From: Candidatus Limnocylindrales bacterium | GTDB taxonomy: Bacteria > Moduliflexota > Moduliflexia > Moduliflexales > JAUQPW01 | Length of the DNA stretch: 64,000 nt | NCBI GenBank assembly: GCA_035559535.1 | Contig: DATMBG010000036.1 | Location: 104,747-168,746 of the forward strand | Direction of reading: 5' to 3' | In this document: positions 35,600-44,684 of the stretch, piece after piece | Layout: each line of letters starts with the position of its first letter | Numbering within the stretch: position 1 is the stretch's first letter | Made by a program: the position numbers and the translations under genes | Notes under the pieces: model-generated | What the model was told of the DNA's origin: nothing | Databases searched by the model: none | Seen by the model: only the letters and a program-made list of their open reading frames with translations

Positions 35600-38500
35600 A
35601 TGCGTCCCAGTGTATCTGTGATTATACCTGCTCATAACGCAGCGGACACGCTGGCACAGACCCTTGAATCGCTTCTTGTCCAGACTGTTCCAGACTGGGA
35701 AGCCATTGTTGTCGATGATGGGTCGACCGACAGAACTGCCTTTATAGCTACTAGCTTTGCGGAACGAGATCCAAGGATACGTACTGTGAGCCAACTCCAG
35801 AAGGGTGCAGGGGCTGCCCGCAATGCCGGGATTCGCCTGGCCCATTTCGATTGGTTGCTCTTCCTGGATGCTGATGATTGGATTCTACCTCCTCTGCTGG
35901 AGCGGTTAACAGATGGCCTCATCGCCGATCCCGGTCTTGATGCCGTTCACTGCGGCTGGGCGCGTATTGCTCCCAATGGAGAAGTTTTCAGTGAGGAAGG
36001 CTGTACTCTATCGGGAGATCTATTTGCCAAAGCTGCCTGTAGATGCCCCTTCGTCATTCATAGTTGCATTGTACGTCGTTCGCTGGTTGAGATGGTGGGT
36101 GGCTTTGATTCTACCTTTCAGACGTGTGAAGATTGGGATCTTTGGCAGCGTATTGCCCGTACAGGGGCTCGTTTTGGGAGGATTCCGGATGTTCTCTCTC
36201 GATACCGTATGCGGGGCCATTCCCTCTCGTCCAATGTGCACCAAATGCTCACAGACGGCCTTCGGGTCATTACTTTGGGACACTCCCGGGATCCCCGGGT
36301 TCCGAATCCAGATCCCGCCCATATGGATGGGTTACCTGTTGAAAACCTATCGGTTACAAAGGCCCTTTTCGTGATATGGTGGGCTTTCTTTTTGATCGGT
36401 TGTGGCCAGAATCCCAAACCCTTGCTTGGCAGGATAAAAGAAAACCGTTATCTCCCCCTCGATCCTCCTGTCATAGCTCAAATGATCTTCACAACCGTAC
36501 CCCTGGCCCTATACAAAACGCCTTCTGCCTGGGTTGAGCTCTGGCCCTCCCTTGCCCGACCTATTGAAGAATTCTTACTTTCCCTTGAAGAACTGACTTC
36601 CCCTCCAGGTTTGATGCGCCGCTGTAGTACGATCCTGGAGCGGTTGATTCTGGATTACTGGAGTGCCCATATAAGAGGGTCTAAGCCGCAGACACTTTCT
36701 ATGGGAACGACCCATGCCGTCCGGATTGAGGTAACAGAACCAATTCCGGACCTTATCATCCCGGCACCTGCTGAGCGTTTACATTGTACTGTCGAGCTTG
36801 AGGGCAAGTCTTTGGGCGTGATCGAACTACCAATTTGCGATGAATTGGTTTCCGCCCAGGTTCTTACCGATGCCATTGCAGCTAAATTTTTCTGGCCGAT
36901 CCTTGGGAAGTTCTTTGAACGAACGATTTATCCCGGTGTGGAAATTCGGGAAACTTCTAAAGGCTTATCCGTATGGCGTGGAGCTGTGCTCCTGGCAGAG
37001 GGACTCCCTAAACCGGAGTCCCAGACCTTTTTCCAGGAAATCCATGATCAAATCGGCTGGACCCTATTCTTGCAAGAAATCTGGGCACGCCCAGACTGGA
37101 CCTCTTCCCATTTCTACGATCCCCAATCTGGGGACCAACCAGCCACACGACGCCATAGGGTCGCTCAGACCCGTAATGGAAACAACTGGTTGACCTTGGA
37201 AGTTAGTGGAGATCTTCCCGATGTAGAAATCATGGATCAGAAGCTCAAAGTCATACCTACTGTTGGCGGTACCGCCCTGGGGATCGTAACGATTTCGGTC
37301 AAGGGGAACCTGATACGAGCTCAAGAATTACGGGCCGTTCTTACCACTGTTGGTGGCTTAGAATTGTGCCGTATGGCTGTACGGGAAGGATTAATTGGCA
37401 GGCCTTTCGAAGAAGCTGCATCTCTTCGGACACGCCTGGCTTCGGTCGCTCAGAAGAACTTCAGAAGCATAACTCCTAAAGAACCAAAGGAGGTTCTCCT
37501 GGTACCTGACTGGACCCAAACTGTAGCCCGTGCATTGTCCTGGGATAACCTAATAAAACAACCCTTGAGAAGCGTAATCCTTGCCCGGCGAGCCCATGGT
37601 CGGATCGGAACCAGTGTCTGCCGACGGGCTTTACTTCCTGCGGCGGCTGCCCCGGATCTCATCAAAGCTGCCCTGGCTGCCGACGAGCCTGTCATTCAGA
37701 TTCATGGGTTGAACAAGCAATCCAAACCGACCGTTCACCTGCAGAATCTACTCCGGCAGGGATGGAACCGGATTTGGCGTCGGAATCCAGGATACGAGGA
37801 TACAGAACCTCCAGGGCGAGTAATCTACGTTCCAGACCTGCTTTGGCAACCATGTCGACACACGTCCGTATCCCCTGTGGAAACAAAAGGGTCTGATGAG
37901 GAACCTTCACCCCAGAAGAACCGACTTATGGGAGGCTCTTCCTATGATCGACACTTCTTCGAGACCATATTCGTAACCCAATCCGATCCTTGGAGATACA
38001 CCCATCCTTACGAACAGACCAAATACGAGCAAACCCTGGCCCTCCTTCCTACGCTATCCTTCGACAAAGCCCTTGAGCTTGCCTGTGCCGAAGGTCATTT
38101 TACAGTCCAACTGGCCCCTCGTGTCAGAAGCCTTATGGCCGCCGATATTTCCCAAACGGCACTGGATAGAGCCGCAGCGCGATGCTCAAATTGCAAGAAC
38201 GTACAGTTCATACGACTCGACCTGACCAAGGACCCGTTGCCCGGTCGCTTCAACTTGATTGTCTGTAGCGAGGTCCTTTACTATGTCGGCAGGAGGGATT
38301 CCCTGGAAGCAGTGGCCCGTAAGCTTGCCGATGCCCTGGAGCCTGGAGGCTACCTGATCTCAGCCCATGCCAACCTCGTTGTCGACGAGCCGGATCGTAC
38401 CGGCTTTGATTGGAACCATCCGTTTGGGGCAAAGGTTATCGGCGAAGTACTGGCAAGTACACCTCCTCTTCGGCTTGTGAAGGAGCTTCGAACTCCACTT

Positions 38501-39394
38501 TACCGTATCCAACTCTTCCAACGACAATATCCGATACAAGGGACCTATGAATTGAGTTCTCACGGGCAAAATACGCCGGAAATCATAGAACTCCCGCAAT
38601 CTACTCCTCTACCTCCTCATGTCGCGGCTCGGGTCCTCTGGCAGGGGGGCCGTCCAAAAATCTACGGTCCCCCACCGACTACTGTCACAGACCGGCTTCC
38701 CATCCTCCTGTATCACCGTATCACACCCGACAGTTCCTCCCTGCGTTATTGTGTAACCCCCCAAATGTTCGAAGAGCAAATCCGTTACCTGCACGAGACC
38801 GGGTTCTATAGCATCAGGTTGGAGGATTGGCATACGGCTATGGAAACCCGGCGCCCCTTGCCGGGTCGAGCCATACTCCTCACCTTTGATGACGGCTATG
38901 CCGATTTCCTGACGTATGCATGGCCTGTGCTGAAGCGTTATGGCTTCTCCGCCATGGTCTTCCTGGTTGCAGAAGAAATCGGACGTTTGAACCGGTGGGA
39001 ACTTTTTTATGGAGAAGCAGTCCCTCTGCTTCATTGGGATGAAATTCATCAACTCCAAAAGGAAGGGGTTGAATTTGGTGCGCATTCGGCCACCCATCGT
39101 CCTTTGACGGCACTTTCTATAACTGAGATTGTTCGTGAAGGGGCCCGCTCCCGGGCAATCCTCCAGCGAGGACTGGGCCGTCCCGTCACGTCCTTTGCCT
39201 ATCCCTACGGGGAAGTCGACCCGGTCGTTCAACACCTCATAGGAGCCTGTGGCTATATCTTCGGCCTGTCTTGCCGACCCGAACGGAGCAGGTTTCAGGA
39301 TTCCTTACTTGAATTACCTCGAATCGAAGTGACCGGTTCAGATAATTTACAGACCTTTATCTCAAAACTCAGTATTAAGCCCGATTCTTCTTAA
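35600..39394 (+). CDS. Trifunctional glycosyltransferase/SAM methyltransferase/polysaccharide deacetylase
   Basis: A 1264-residue fusion. Residues 1-225: GT2 domain (SVIIPAHNAADTL, VVDDGSTDRT, metal motif LDADDW at 89-94, CEDWDLW at 176-182). Two accessory modules lie at about 373-430 and 529-590. Residues 780-975: NodS-like class I methyltransferase (ALELACAEGHFTVQL, then IVCSEVLYYV). Residues 1030-1264: NodB-type deacetylase with TFDDGYAD (1095-1102), HSATH (1162-1166) and FAYPYGEVDP (1199-1208). The frame extends back to 35510, but the extra 30 residues have no family likeness, so ATG 35600 is preferred, though without a clear ribosome binding site. Fusions of this order are known in polysaccharide loci. 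The product would be a methylated, partly deacetylated glycan. Its 3' end overlaps a convergent gene by 20 bases. Confidence 0.86.
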   Translation: MRPSVSVIIPAHNAADTLAQTLESLLVQTVPDWEAIVVDDGSTDRTAFIATSFAERDPRIRTVSQLQKGAGAARNAGIRLAHFDWLLFLDADDWILPPLLERLTDGLIADPGLDAVHCGWARIAPNGEVFSEEGCTLSGDLFAKAACRCPFVIHSCIVRRSLVEMVGGFDSTFQTCEDWDLWQRIARTGARFGRIPDVLSRYRMRGHSLSSNVHQMLTDGLRVITLGHSRDPRVPNPDPAHMDGLPVENLSVTKALFVIWWAFFLIGCGQNPKPLLGRIKENRYLPLDPPVIAQMIFTTVPLALYKTPSAWVELWPSLARPIEEFLLSLEELTSPPGLMRRCSTILERLILDYWSAHIRGSKPQTLSMGTTHAVRIEVTEPIPDLIIPAPAERLHCTVELEGKSLGVIELPICDELVSAQVLTDAIAAKFFWPILGKFFERTIYPGVEIRETSKGLSVWRGAVLLAEGLPKPESQTFFQEIHDQIGWTLFLQEIWARPDWTSSHFYDPQSGDQPATRRHRVAQTRNGNNWLTLEVSGDLPDVEIMDQKLKVIPTVGGTALGIVTISVKGNLIRAQELRAVLTTVGGLELCRMAVREGLIGRPFEEAASLRTRLASVAQKNFRSITPKEPKEVLLVPDWTQTVARALSWDNLIKQPLRSVILARRAHGRIGTSVCRRALLPAAAAPDLIKAALAADEPVIQIHGLNKQSKPTVHLQNLLRQGWNRIWRRNPGYEDTEPPGRVIYVPDLLWQPCRHTSVSPVETKGSDEEPSPQKNRLMGGSSYDRHFFETIFVTQSDPWRYTHPYEQTKYEQTLALLPTLSFDKALELACAEGHFTVQLAPRVRSLMAADISQTALDRAAARCSNCKNVQFIRLDLTKDPLPGRFNLIVCSEVLYYVGRRDSLEAVARKLADALEPGGYLISAHANLVVDEPDRTGFDWNHPFGAKVIGEVLASTPPLRLVKELRTPLYRIQLFQRQYPIQGTYELSSHGQNTPEIIELPQSTPLPPHVAARVLWQGGRPKIYGPPPTTVTDRLPILLYHRITPDSSSLRYCVTPQMFEEQIRYLHETGFYSIRLEDWHTAMETRRPLPGRAILLTFDDGYADFLTYAWPVLKRYGFSAMVFLVAEEIGRLNRWELFYGEAVPLLHWDEIHQLQKEGVEFGAHSATHRPLTALSITEIVREGARSRAILQRGLGRPVTSFAYPYGEVDPVVQHLIGACGYIFGLSCRPERSRFQDSLLELPRIEVTGSDNLQTFISKLSIKPDSS

Positions 39395-40181
39395 GGATGA
39401 CCAAATCCTGTGCCCCAACCCAGGTTGCCGTACTTCCAGACCAAAGTCCTGGTAAAGGAGCCTGGACCAGTTCTAAACCTGCCTGAAGAGTAAAACGCTG
39501 GATCAGGCTAAATCGGTAGGCGGTCATTTGCTCGGGATTGTCTGGCTCTACAATGGCAAAATCGTCATCGTAAGGCCCATAAGGATGATCAAAATTGAAT
39601 AGGGGTCGTGCAAACCCAGATGGCCTGGGTTGTCCAGGTCGATAATTATCGAGCAGAAAGAAACTAAATACACAACGCCCACCCGACTTGAGAACTCGGG
39701 CTGACTCCCGGAAGTAGTTCAAAGTTGCCTCCGGTAACATATGGGTAAAGACAGAGGCCGCATAGACAATATCAAAGGTACAATCAGGATAAGGAAAGTG
39801 ATACACTGCGGCAGATATCCGTCCGGCAGGATTATAACAGGTATTGTGGATATCGGCCCAGAGGAAACGGAAGTTCGGATAGGCCCTATGGAAAGTTTGC
39901 TCAAGAAATATAATTTTATTCCGGCAAATATCAAAACCCTCATAAGAGCCTTCTGAGGATAAAATATACCGTAAGGGAAAAGCGATTCGCCCGAGTCCAC
40001 AGCCTATTTCAAGCACAGCACTCTGCCGGGTGATACCGCCATAGATACGGAGTAACATACTCCATTCTTCCGCCCATCGGAACCACTCTTCAAGCACTTC
40101 AATACCCTCCTGACGCATTAGAGATAAAGGAGGAATAAGATCCGGTTCGTAGGCAATCTGAGGTTGATTGATAGCATTCAT
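39375..40181 (-). CDS. Class I SAM-dependent methyltransferase
   Basis: A 268-residue methyltransferase with a textbook motif I, VLEIGCGLGRIAFPLR (about residues 56-71), YEGFDICRNKI as motif II, CTFDIVYAASVFTHM as motif IV and LKSGGRCVFSFFLL after it. It is the last gene of a leftward glycosyltransferase group and shares 20 bases of its 3' end with the large trifunctional gene on the other strand. A sugar or lipid-carrier substrate is likely from context only. Confidence 0.83.
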   Translation of the reverse strand: MNAINQPQIAYEPDLIPPLSLMRQEGIEVLEEWFRWAEEWSMLLRIYGGITRQSAVLEIGCGLGRIAFPLRYILSSEGSYEGFDICRNKIIFLEQTFHRAYPNFRFLWADIHNTCYNPAGRISAAVYHFPYPDCTFDIVYAASVFTHMLPEATLNYFRESARVLKSGGRCVFSFFLLDNYRPGQPRPSGFARPLFNFDHPYGPYDDDFAIVEPDNPEQMTAYRFSLIQRFTLQAGLELVQAPLPGLWSGSTATWVGAQDLVILKKNRA

Positions 40182-40183
40182 GA

Positions 40184-40280
40184 TAGTTATCGATTTTATT
40201 TATCCACGAAGGGTCAAGAAAAATATGAGAATATGGGGGTATGGGTGTAAATTCTCCCATACCCCCACACTCCCATACTC
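40184..40280 (+). repeat. G-rich hairpin repeat with conserved leader, copy 2
   Basis: AGTTATCGATTTTATTTATC then CACGAAGGGTCAAGAAAA, followed by a near-perfect hairpin: TATGGGGGTATGGG, loop TGTAAATTCT, and CCCATACCCCCACA. Leader and loop match copy 1 at 20229, while the stem differs. It fills the gap between two leftward genes and touches the stop codon at 40279. Confidence 0.78.
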
Positions 40281-41481
40281 ACAGTAGAGAGTTGGAGCGA
40301 ACTTTACGATCATAGCGATAGGTGGCAAAATAGGTCCAAGGGGCATGTAGCATTCCCCATAGTTCCGCCCAGACCAGCCTGAGAGGAAAGGTATGCCGTC
40401 TCAATAAGCCTTTAACCAGGCGATTCAGAAGCCAGCCCACTATCCATTGCCATAAGGCAAAGTGGAGAACTTTACCACGTCCAACTTGACCTCTACGCCA
40501 CACTTTGATGAGGTACACTCCAAACGCACATCCGTTATTATAAAGTTGCTGGCGCAGGCCATCCATATCTCGCCGATGCTGATGCCAGACTAAGGCCGTT
40601 GGCTCATAACGCAGCGTCAAACCAGCGGTAAGAATCCTGTGGAACATGTCCAGATCACCTCCTCCTCGTGCAGGAGTACCCACATCCAGGGCCGTATCAA
40701 AGTTACCGACGATTTCAAAGACGTTTCGGCGAAAAGCCATATTAGCCCCAACCCCAACGGCATGCACGGCAATGAGGTCTTGGGGACGCAGGGTCTCACG
40801 CTGAAATTGGCGAGGTAGCATCCCTTTGCCCATACCACCGTATTGTTCAAATAGATGTTGGGCAGGGGTCTCCAATTCAGCAGGCAGGACCAGCCCGGTC
40901 ATGGCCGATACCTGCGGATCGGCAAACGCAGTAGCAACTCCCTGAAGCCAGCCCGGATCTACCCTTACATCGTCATCTACATAAGCGATAATGTCATATT
41001 GGGCTTCGGCTATACCCCGGTTACGTGCCCAGTTTAATCCGGGTCGATCTTCTCGTACAGAACGAAATGGCGTTTCAGATACCACCTCGGCCGTTGCTTG
41101 ATCCCGGGAAGCATTATCCACCACAATCACCTCATACGTTTTATACTCGAGCCGGCTTAAGGCTTTGAGACACTGTCGTAAGGAATAGGCCCGATCCCTT
41201 GTGCAGACAACAATACTGATAGGGAGGTTTAAATCACAGGTAAATTCGGTTCTCCGTGCGTAGGTAGTTTGCTCTTCAGGGGAAATATTAAGTTGATCGG
41301 CAATAGCCTGCTCCAATTGACGGTGGGACAAGGTGACCTGCCAGGGACTTAAGGTAAGGTACAAAATCCCCAAGGGCCGTCTTCCGTTCCGTACCAATAC
41401 AAACGCTTGTTGATAACCTTCCAATCCCCAAATCGGGGTTGAGGGTCGACTCAGATCGTATTGGATGATATAAGTTCTCAT
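40279..41481 (-). CDS. Family 2 glycosyltransferase with N-terminal accessory module
   Basis: A 400-residue protein from ATG 41481 (MRTYIIQYDLS). Residues about 1-64 form the accessory module, with YQQAFVLVRNGRRPLGILYL. The GT2 domain begins ISIVVCTRDRAYSLRQCL (about residue 86), with NWARNRGIAEA, YVDDDVRV and RGGGDLDMF. The frame can be extended to 41568, but that part is read from a GC-rich palindromic repeat and is not credible protein. It is a paralogue of the enzymes at 30943 and 42981. Confidence 0.86.
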   Translation of the reverse strand: MRTYIIQYDLSRPSTPIWGLEGYQQAFVLVRNGRRPLGILYLTLSPWQVTLSHRQLEQAIADQLNISPEEQTTYARRTEFTCDLNLPISIVVCTRDRAYSLRQCLKALSRLEYKTYEVIVVDNASRDQATAEVVSETPFRSVREDRPGLNWARNRGIAEAQYDIIAYVDDDVRVDPGWLQGVATAFADPQVSAMTGLVLPAELETPAQHLFEQYGGMGKGMLPRQFQRETLRPQDLIAVHAVGVGANMAFRRNVFEIVGNFDTALDVGTPARGGGDLDMFHRILTAGLTLRYEPTALVWHQHRRDMDGLRQQLYNNGCAFGVYLIKVWRRGQVGRGKVLHFALWQWIVGWLLNRLVKGLLRRHTFPLRLVWAELWGMLHAPWTYFATYRYDRKVRSNSLL

Positions 41482-41497
41482 GACTCCAAGGAGAGTA

Positions 41498-41605
41498 GGC
41501 TCCCACCTTGTCCCTCCCCCGCTTCGCAGGGGAGGGGACTTTGATGGCAACATTTCTTCCCCTGCCAAAGTGGGAGAAGGTCAGGGAGGGGGCCTGTTGA
41601 CAGGT
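41498..41605. repeat. Nested GC-rich inverted repeats
   Basis: CCCTCCCCCGCTTCGCAGGG forms an inner hairpin, and GCTCCCACCTTGTCCCTCCC is complementary, imperfectly, to sequence ending GTGGGAGAAGGTCAGGGAGG near 41565-41592. It belongs to the CCCTCTCCC/GGGAGAGGG palindrome class seen at 4.0 and 52.5-52.8 kb. Confidence 0.6.
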
Positions 41606-41668
41606 ACTTCCCTAAAAAACCTACCTTGATTGGGGAGCGTTCCTTAAGTCAAGGCCATGGGGGGTTAA

Positions 41669-42964
41669 TCAGGAAGGGATATTTGCATCTTTCTTAAGTC
41701 CCCCATTCCTTTGTAAAGTCTGAGGTATCGGACTTGAGTGTTCCAGTTGATCTAGCATATATAAACCGAGGAGCATAGTTCCATATTGGTAAATCAGTGC
41801 CTCCCGAACATGAACAGGTCGTAGGGGCTCGGCACCGATCATCGGTGCAATACGGCCAAGGGGGATAGTGCCGTACCGCAAACGCACTGCGTCCACAGGA
41901 TTTTCATTTAGAATCGCCTCAAGGCGTGGCATATCCGTGGCTACATCCAGTTCGATTTCATGATAGGTGATTGGCTCCAGGGGGGCATCTTGCTGTAACC
42001 GCCGCAGAGCAGACAACGAGCCCAGTTCCCTCTTCACACCACGCCAATAGAAATAACTATGCAAACAACCATAGATACGTTCCATCAGACTGGAAAATTT
42101 ACAGGCCCTGGCAACACGAAGGGGCACCCGGAGTATTTGAGCCAGGAGCGTAGCCAGTACCGGCTGCCGCCAGAGCAGGTACCAAAGAGGTCGCAGAATT
42201 GGGCCTGAAACCGGTCGGCTTAGCGAAAACTCTCGAAACACCTCAGGATGTTTTTGTACGATTAAGGACTGACCCTGCCCTTCTGCGGTTGCCCTTTGGA
42301 GTGAGCGCTCCAAAGATAGTTCACCATGGTGAATACTAGCAGCTTCGCGTATGAAGCGAAATCGCACCCTCCGCTTCAGGAGTCGTATACCGAACTCGTA
42401 ATCTTCACCGGCTTTCCCATGAAACCGCTCATCGAACCCTCCCAGGTCATTAAATAACTGACGGGGCAATGAAACATTGCCCGTACAGAAATCCCAAAAA
42501 GTAAAACGATGGGAAGGTTGTGACCGGGCCTGGAATCCTTTATCCCACCAAAGCTTAACGGAGATTTCAAAGATATCCGTGATATTTTCACGGACAGCTA
42601 CCGGAAAATAACCCAATACTACCCCTCCGGGATAGGCGGTATGGGTCGTGAGATGTGCCCGAACAAGTTCCGGCGTTGCTTCCATATCATCATCCAGAAA
42701 GAGTAGCAAAGGCGCGGTAGCCAAACGGGCACCGTGGTTGCGAGCGGCAGCGGCTCCCAATGCAGGCTGCTCGACGAATATGAGGGTATAAGGTAACTGG
42801 AGTGACCGGACCACATCGGAGGTAGAATCCTGACATCCATCGGCCACTACAATGACTTCATAGTCTTCAGGAGCAGTGGTCTGTTTTGCAAGGGCTCCTA
42901 ACGTGCGAGGTAACATCTCGCTACGGTTGTGGGTCGGAATAATAATACTGATCCGTGGGGTCAT
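41669..42964 (-). CDS. Family 2 glycosyltransferase with C-terminal accessory module
   Basis: A 431-residue GT2 protein. The catalytic domain is at the N-terminus: ISIIIPTHNRSEMLPRTL, VIVVADGCQDSTSD, metal motif FLDDDM and a GKAGEDYEFGIRL acceptor-binding region. After a helical region, residues about 334-395 hold the same accessory module that other proteins here carry at the N-terminus (HEIELDVA, DAVRLRYGTIPLGRI, VREALIYQYG). The module therefore changes place relative to the catalytic domain. Confidence 0.84.
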   Translation of the reverse strand: MTPRISIIIPTHNRSEMLPRTLGALAKQTTAPEDYEVIVVADGCQDSTSDVVRSLQLPYTLIFVEQPALGAAAARNHGARLATAPLLLFLDDDMEATPELVRAHLTTHTAYPGGVVLGYFPVAVRENITDIFEISVKLWWDKGFQARSQPSHRFTFWDFCTGNVSLPRQLFNDLGGFDERFHGKAGEDYEFGIRLLKRRVRFRFIREAASIHHGELSLERSLQRATAEGQGQSLIVQKHPEVFREFSLSRPVSGPILRPLWYLLWRQPVLATLLAQILRVPLRVARACKFSSLMERIYGCLHSYFYWRGVKRELGSLSALRRLQQDAPLEPITYHEIELDVATDMPRLEAILNENPVDAVRLRYGTIPLGRIAPMIGAEPLRPVHVREALIYQYGTMLLGLYMLDQLEHSSPIPQTLQRNGGLKKDANIPS

Positions 42965-42980
42965 AAGTTCCCTCCAAAGG

Positions 42981-44189
42981 TTATGTTTGGGGAGTTTTTA
43001 CTCCAATCAACCGGGTCCTACGTTCACGACGACGGCTGATAAAATAGGCGTAGGGCGCAATGAAACAACCCCACAACTCTGCCAAAGTCATGGTCAGGGG
43101 ATAAGCATCAGGATGGCGAAGCACTCCCAACCTGAGATGGCGTAAATGGTGATGGTGGAACCAGTACCAGGCCACCTGAAGCGCTTGGAGATCTCTATGT
43201 TGAAACAGGCAGCGAAGCAGGAACGCATAGGTTCCCACACTGTAACCATAAAGAGCTTTGCGTAACTCGCCGTAACTACGACGGTGGCGATGCCAGACTA
43301 CAGCCGCCGGGTCGTATACAATCCGATAGCCGGCCCTCAATAAGCGATAAAAGGCATAGGTATCTCCACTGGACTGGGTCGCCGTCCCACCGTCAAGTTC
43401 CACGGCAAACAAACCGAGTTGATTCAGCAATTGCCGCCGAAATGCCATATTAGCCCCTGCTCCTACATTGGCTGCTGCAGCGGGTAAAATCGTCTGAGCT
43501 GTGAACTCACGTCGCCGGAAACCTCGCCCAAAGCCTCCATACTGCTCAAATAATTCCTGGGCTTCGGTCTCCAGTTCAAAGGGCATTACCAGGCCCGTAA
43601 CAGCAGCAACCTGAGGATCGACAAAGGGTCTAAGCATGGCTTTGATCCAGCCGGCTTCCACCACCACGTCATCATCGGTATAGATCACAACCTCACCTTT
43701 AGCCACCTGTGCGCCTCGGGTCCGGGCCCAGTTCAAGCCTTTACGAGGCTCAAGTACATAATGTACAGGATAGCCGGTCACCAAGCGAGTCGTGCTGTCA
43801 TCCGAGGGGGCATTGTCAACGACAATAATTTCAGTGTCCTTCGTGGCTACAGTACACAGGGTATCCAGACAACGGCGGAGGTCATCGGTACGGTTACGGG
43901 TGCAAATAACCACACTGGCCGATGGCAGCTTTTCTTCAAATACTGGTACTTCAGCAGAAGTAGGGAGTAGCTCATCAAGGGCAACAACCACAAGTGCTTT
44001 ATCTAACTTCGCACTTGCCGCTCGCCAGAGATCGACGGCCGTAATGCGACCTCCCAGGATATCCATCTGTACCTGCCCTAGAGGTTTACCTCGCCAACGT
44101 AGCAAGATTAATGCGGTACGATACGGAGACAGATCCTGAATATCCTGGGGGCCATAGGCTAAATCTACATCCAAAATTTTTGTGGCCAT
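42981..44189 (-). CDS. Family 2 glycosyltransferase with N-terminal accessory module
   Basis: A 402-residue paralogue of the proteins at 30943 and 40279. The accessory module covers about residues 1-65 (MATKILDVDLA, YRTALILLRWRGKPLGQVQM). The GT2 domain follows: SVVICTRNRTDDLRRCL, NWARTRGAQVAKG, YTDDDVVV, SGDTYAFYRL and WHRHRRSYGELR. It is the first gene of the leftward group; a sigma-54-like site lies about 160 bases upstream. Confidence 0.86.
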   Translation of the reverse strand: MATKILDVDLAYGPQDIQDLSPYRTALILLRWRGKPLGQVQMDILGGRITAVDLWRAASAKLDKALVVVALDELLPTSAEVPVFEEKLPSASVVICTRNRTDDLRRCLDTLCTVATKDTEIIVVDNAPSDDSTTRLVTGYPVHYVLEPRKGLNWARTRGAQVAKGEVVIYTDDDVVVEAGWIKAMLRPFVDPQVAAVTGLVMPFELETEAQELFEQYGGFGRGFRRREFTAQTILPAAAANVGAGANMAFRRQLLNQLGLFAVELDGGTATQSSGDTYAFYRLLRAGYRIVYDPAAVVWHRHRRSYGELRKALYGYSVGTYAFLLRCLFQHRDLQALQVAWYWFHHHHLRHLRLGVLRHPDAYPLTMTLAELWGCFIAPYAYFISRRRERRTRLIGVKTPQT

Positions 44190-44348
44190 ATGTCAATCTT
44201 TAGTCCTTAAATCGATACTTGAGCAGAGTATAGATCGAGCCAACTCCGCCCCTTCAGAATATTTTTATTATATTTTTCATAACCCCTTAAAACCAAATTA
44301 GGTAGATTTCATAAGTTTATCTCACAGGCTCCTTCATAAAGTATACTT

Positions 44349-44364
44349 TGCATATGTTATACCA
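44349..44364 (-). promoter_or_regulatory. Possible sigma-54-type promoter of leftward GT group
   Basis: The minus strand reads TGGTATAACATATGCA: GG and GC are in the right places with a 10-base interval, and TGCA closes it. It is weaker than the site for the exosortase gene. Confidence 0.4.
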
Positions 44365-44589
44365 TTTAAAAGGGTCAACGCCATCCTCCAACCATCACAC
44401 CTTGGTCGGTGGCCCCTTTTTCTCATTACTCCAGGACTTATTACCGACTGATCCTACCACATTGTTACTTTTCTGGGATTTGTATGAATAGGTCTCCTAT
44501 CTAAAAGTTAGACGGTTCTTTGTAAAACAAAGGGGTTATAATCAACCCGATAGGACGACCCTGGGGTCATCTAGCATTAAGGAGACTCC

Positions 44590-44605
44590 TGGCACCGCTA
44601 TTGCA
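44590..44605 (+). promoter_or_regulatory. Sigma-54 promoter of exosortase gene
   Basis: TGGCACCGCTATTGCA matches TGGCAC-N5-TTGCA exactly, the canonical -24/-12 promoter. It lies 80 bases upstream of the exosortase start. It fits control by the sigma-54 activator PrsR encoded at 55039. Confidence 0.75.
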
Positions 44606-44684
44606 AAGTTACAGGATGAGTTTATGGAAGGGTCTAAATTATGACTAGGAACATAACAAATTCTTCCTTGTTAGGATCTCAAAA

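Larger units (their letters stand above)
44190..44684. other. Divergent intergenic region with two sigma-54-type sites
   Basis: A 495-base gap between the leftward GT group and the rightward exosortase gene. It carries one sigma-54-type site for each direction (44349-44364 minus, 44590-44605 plus). No ORF is supported. Confidence 0.6.

Noticed and set aside
35600..39394. Nodulation-factor synthesis locus
   Set aside because: Only the domain types resemble NodC/NodS/NodB; the GT2 domain lacks the membrane architecture of chitin synthases and the setting is an exopolysaccharide operon.
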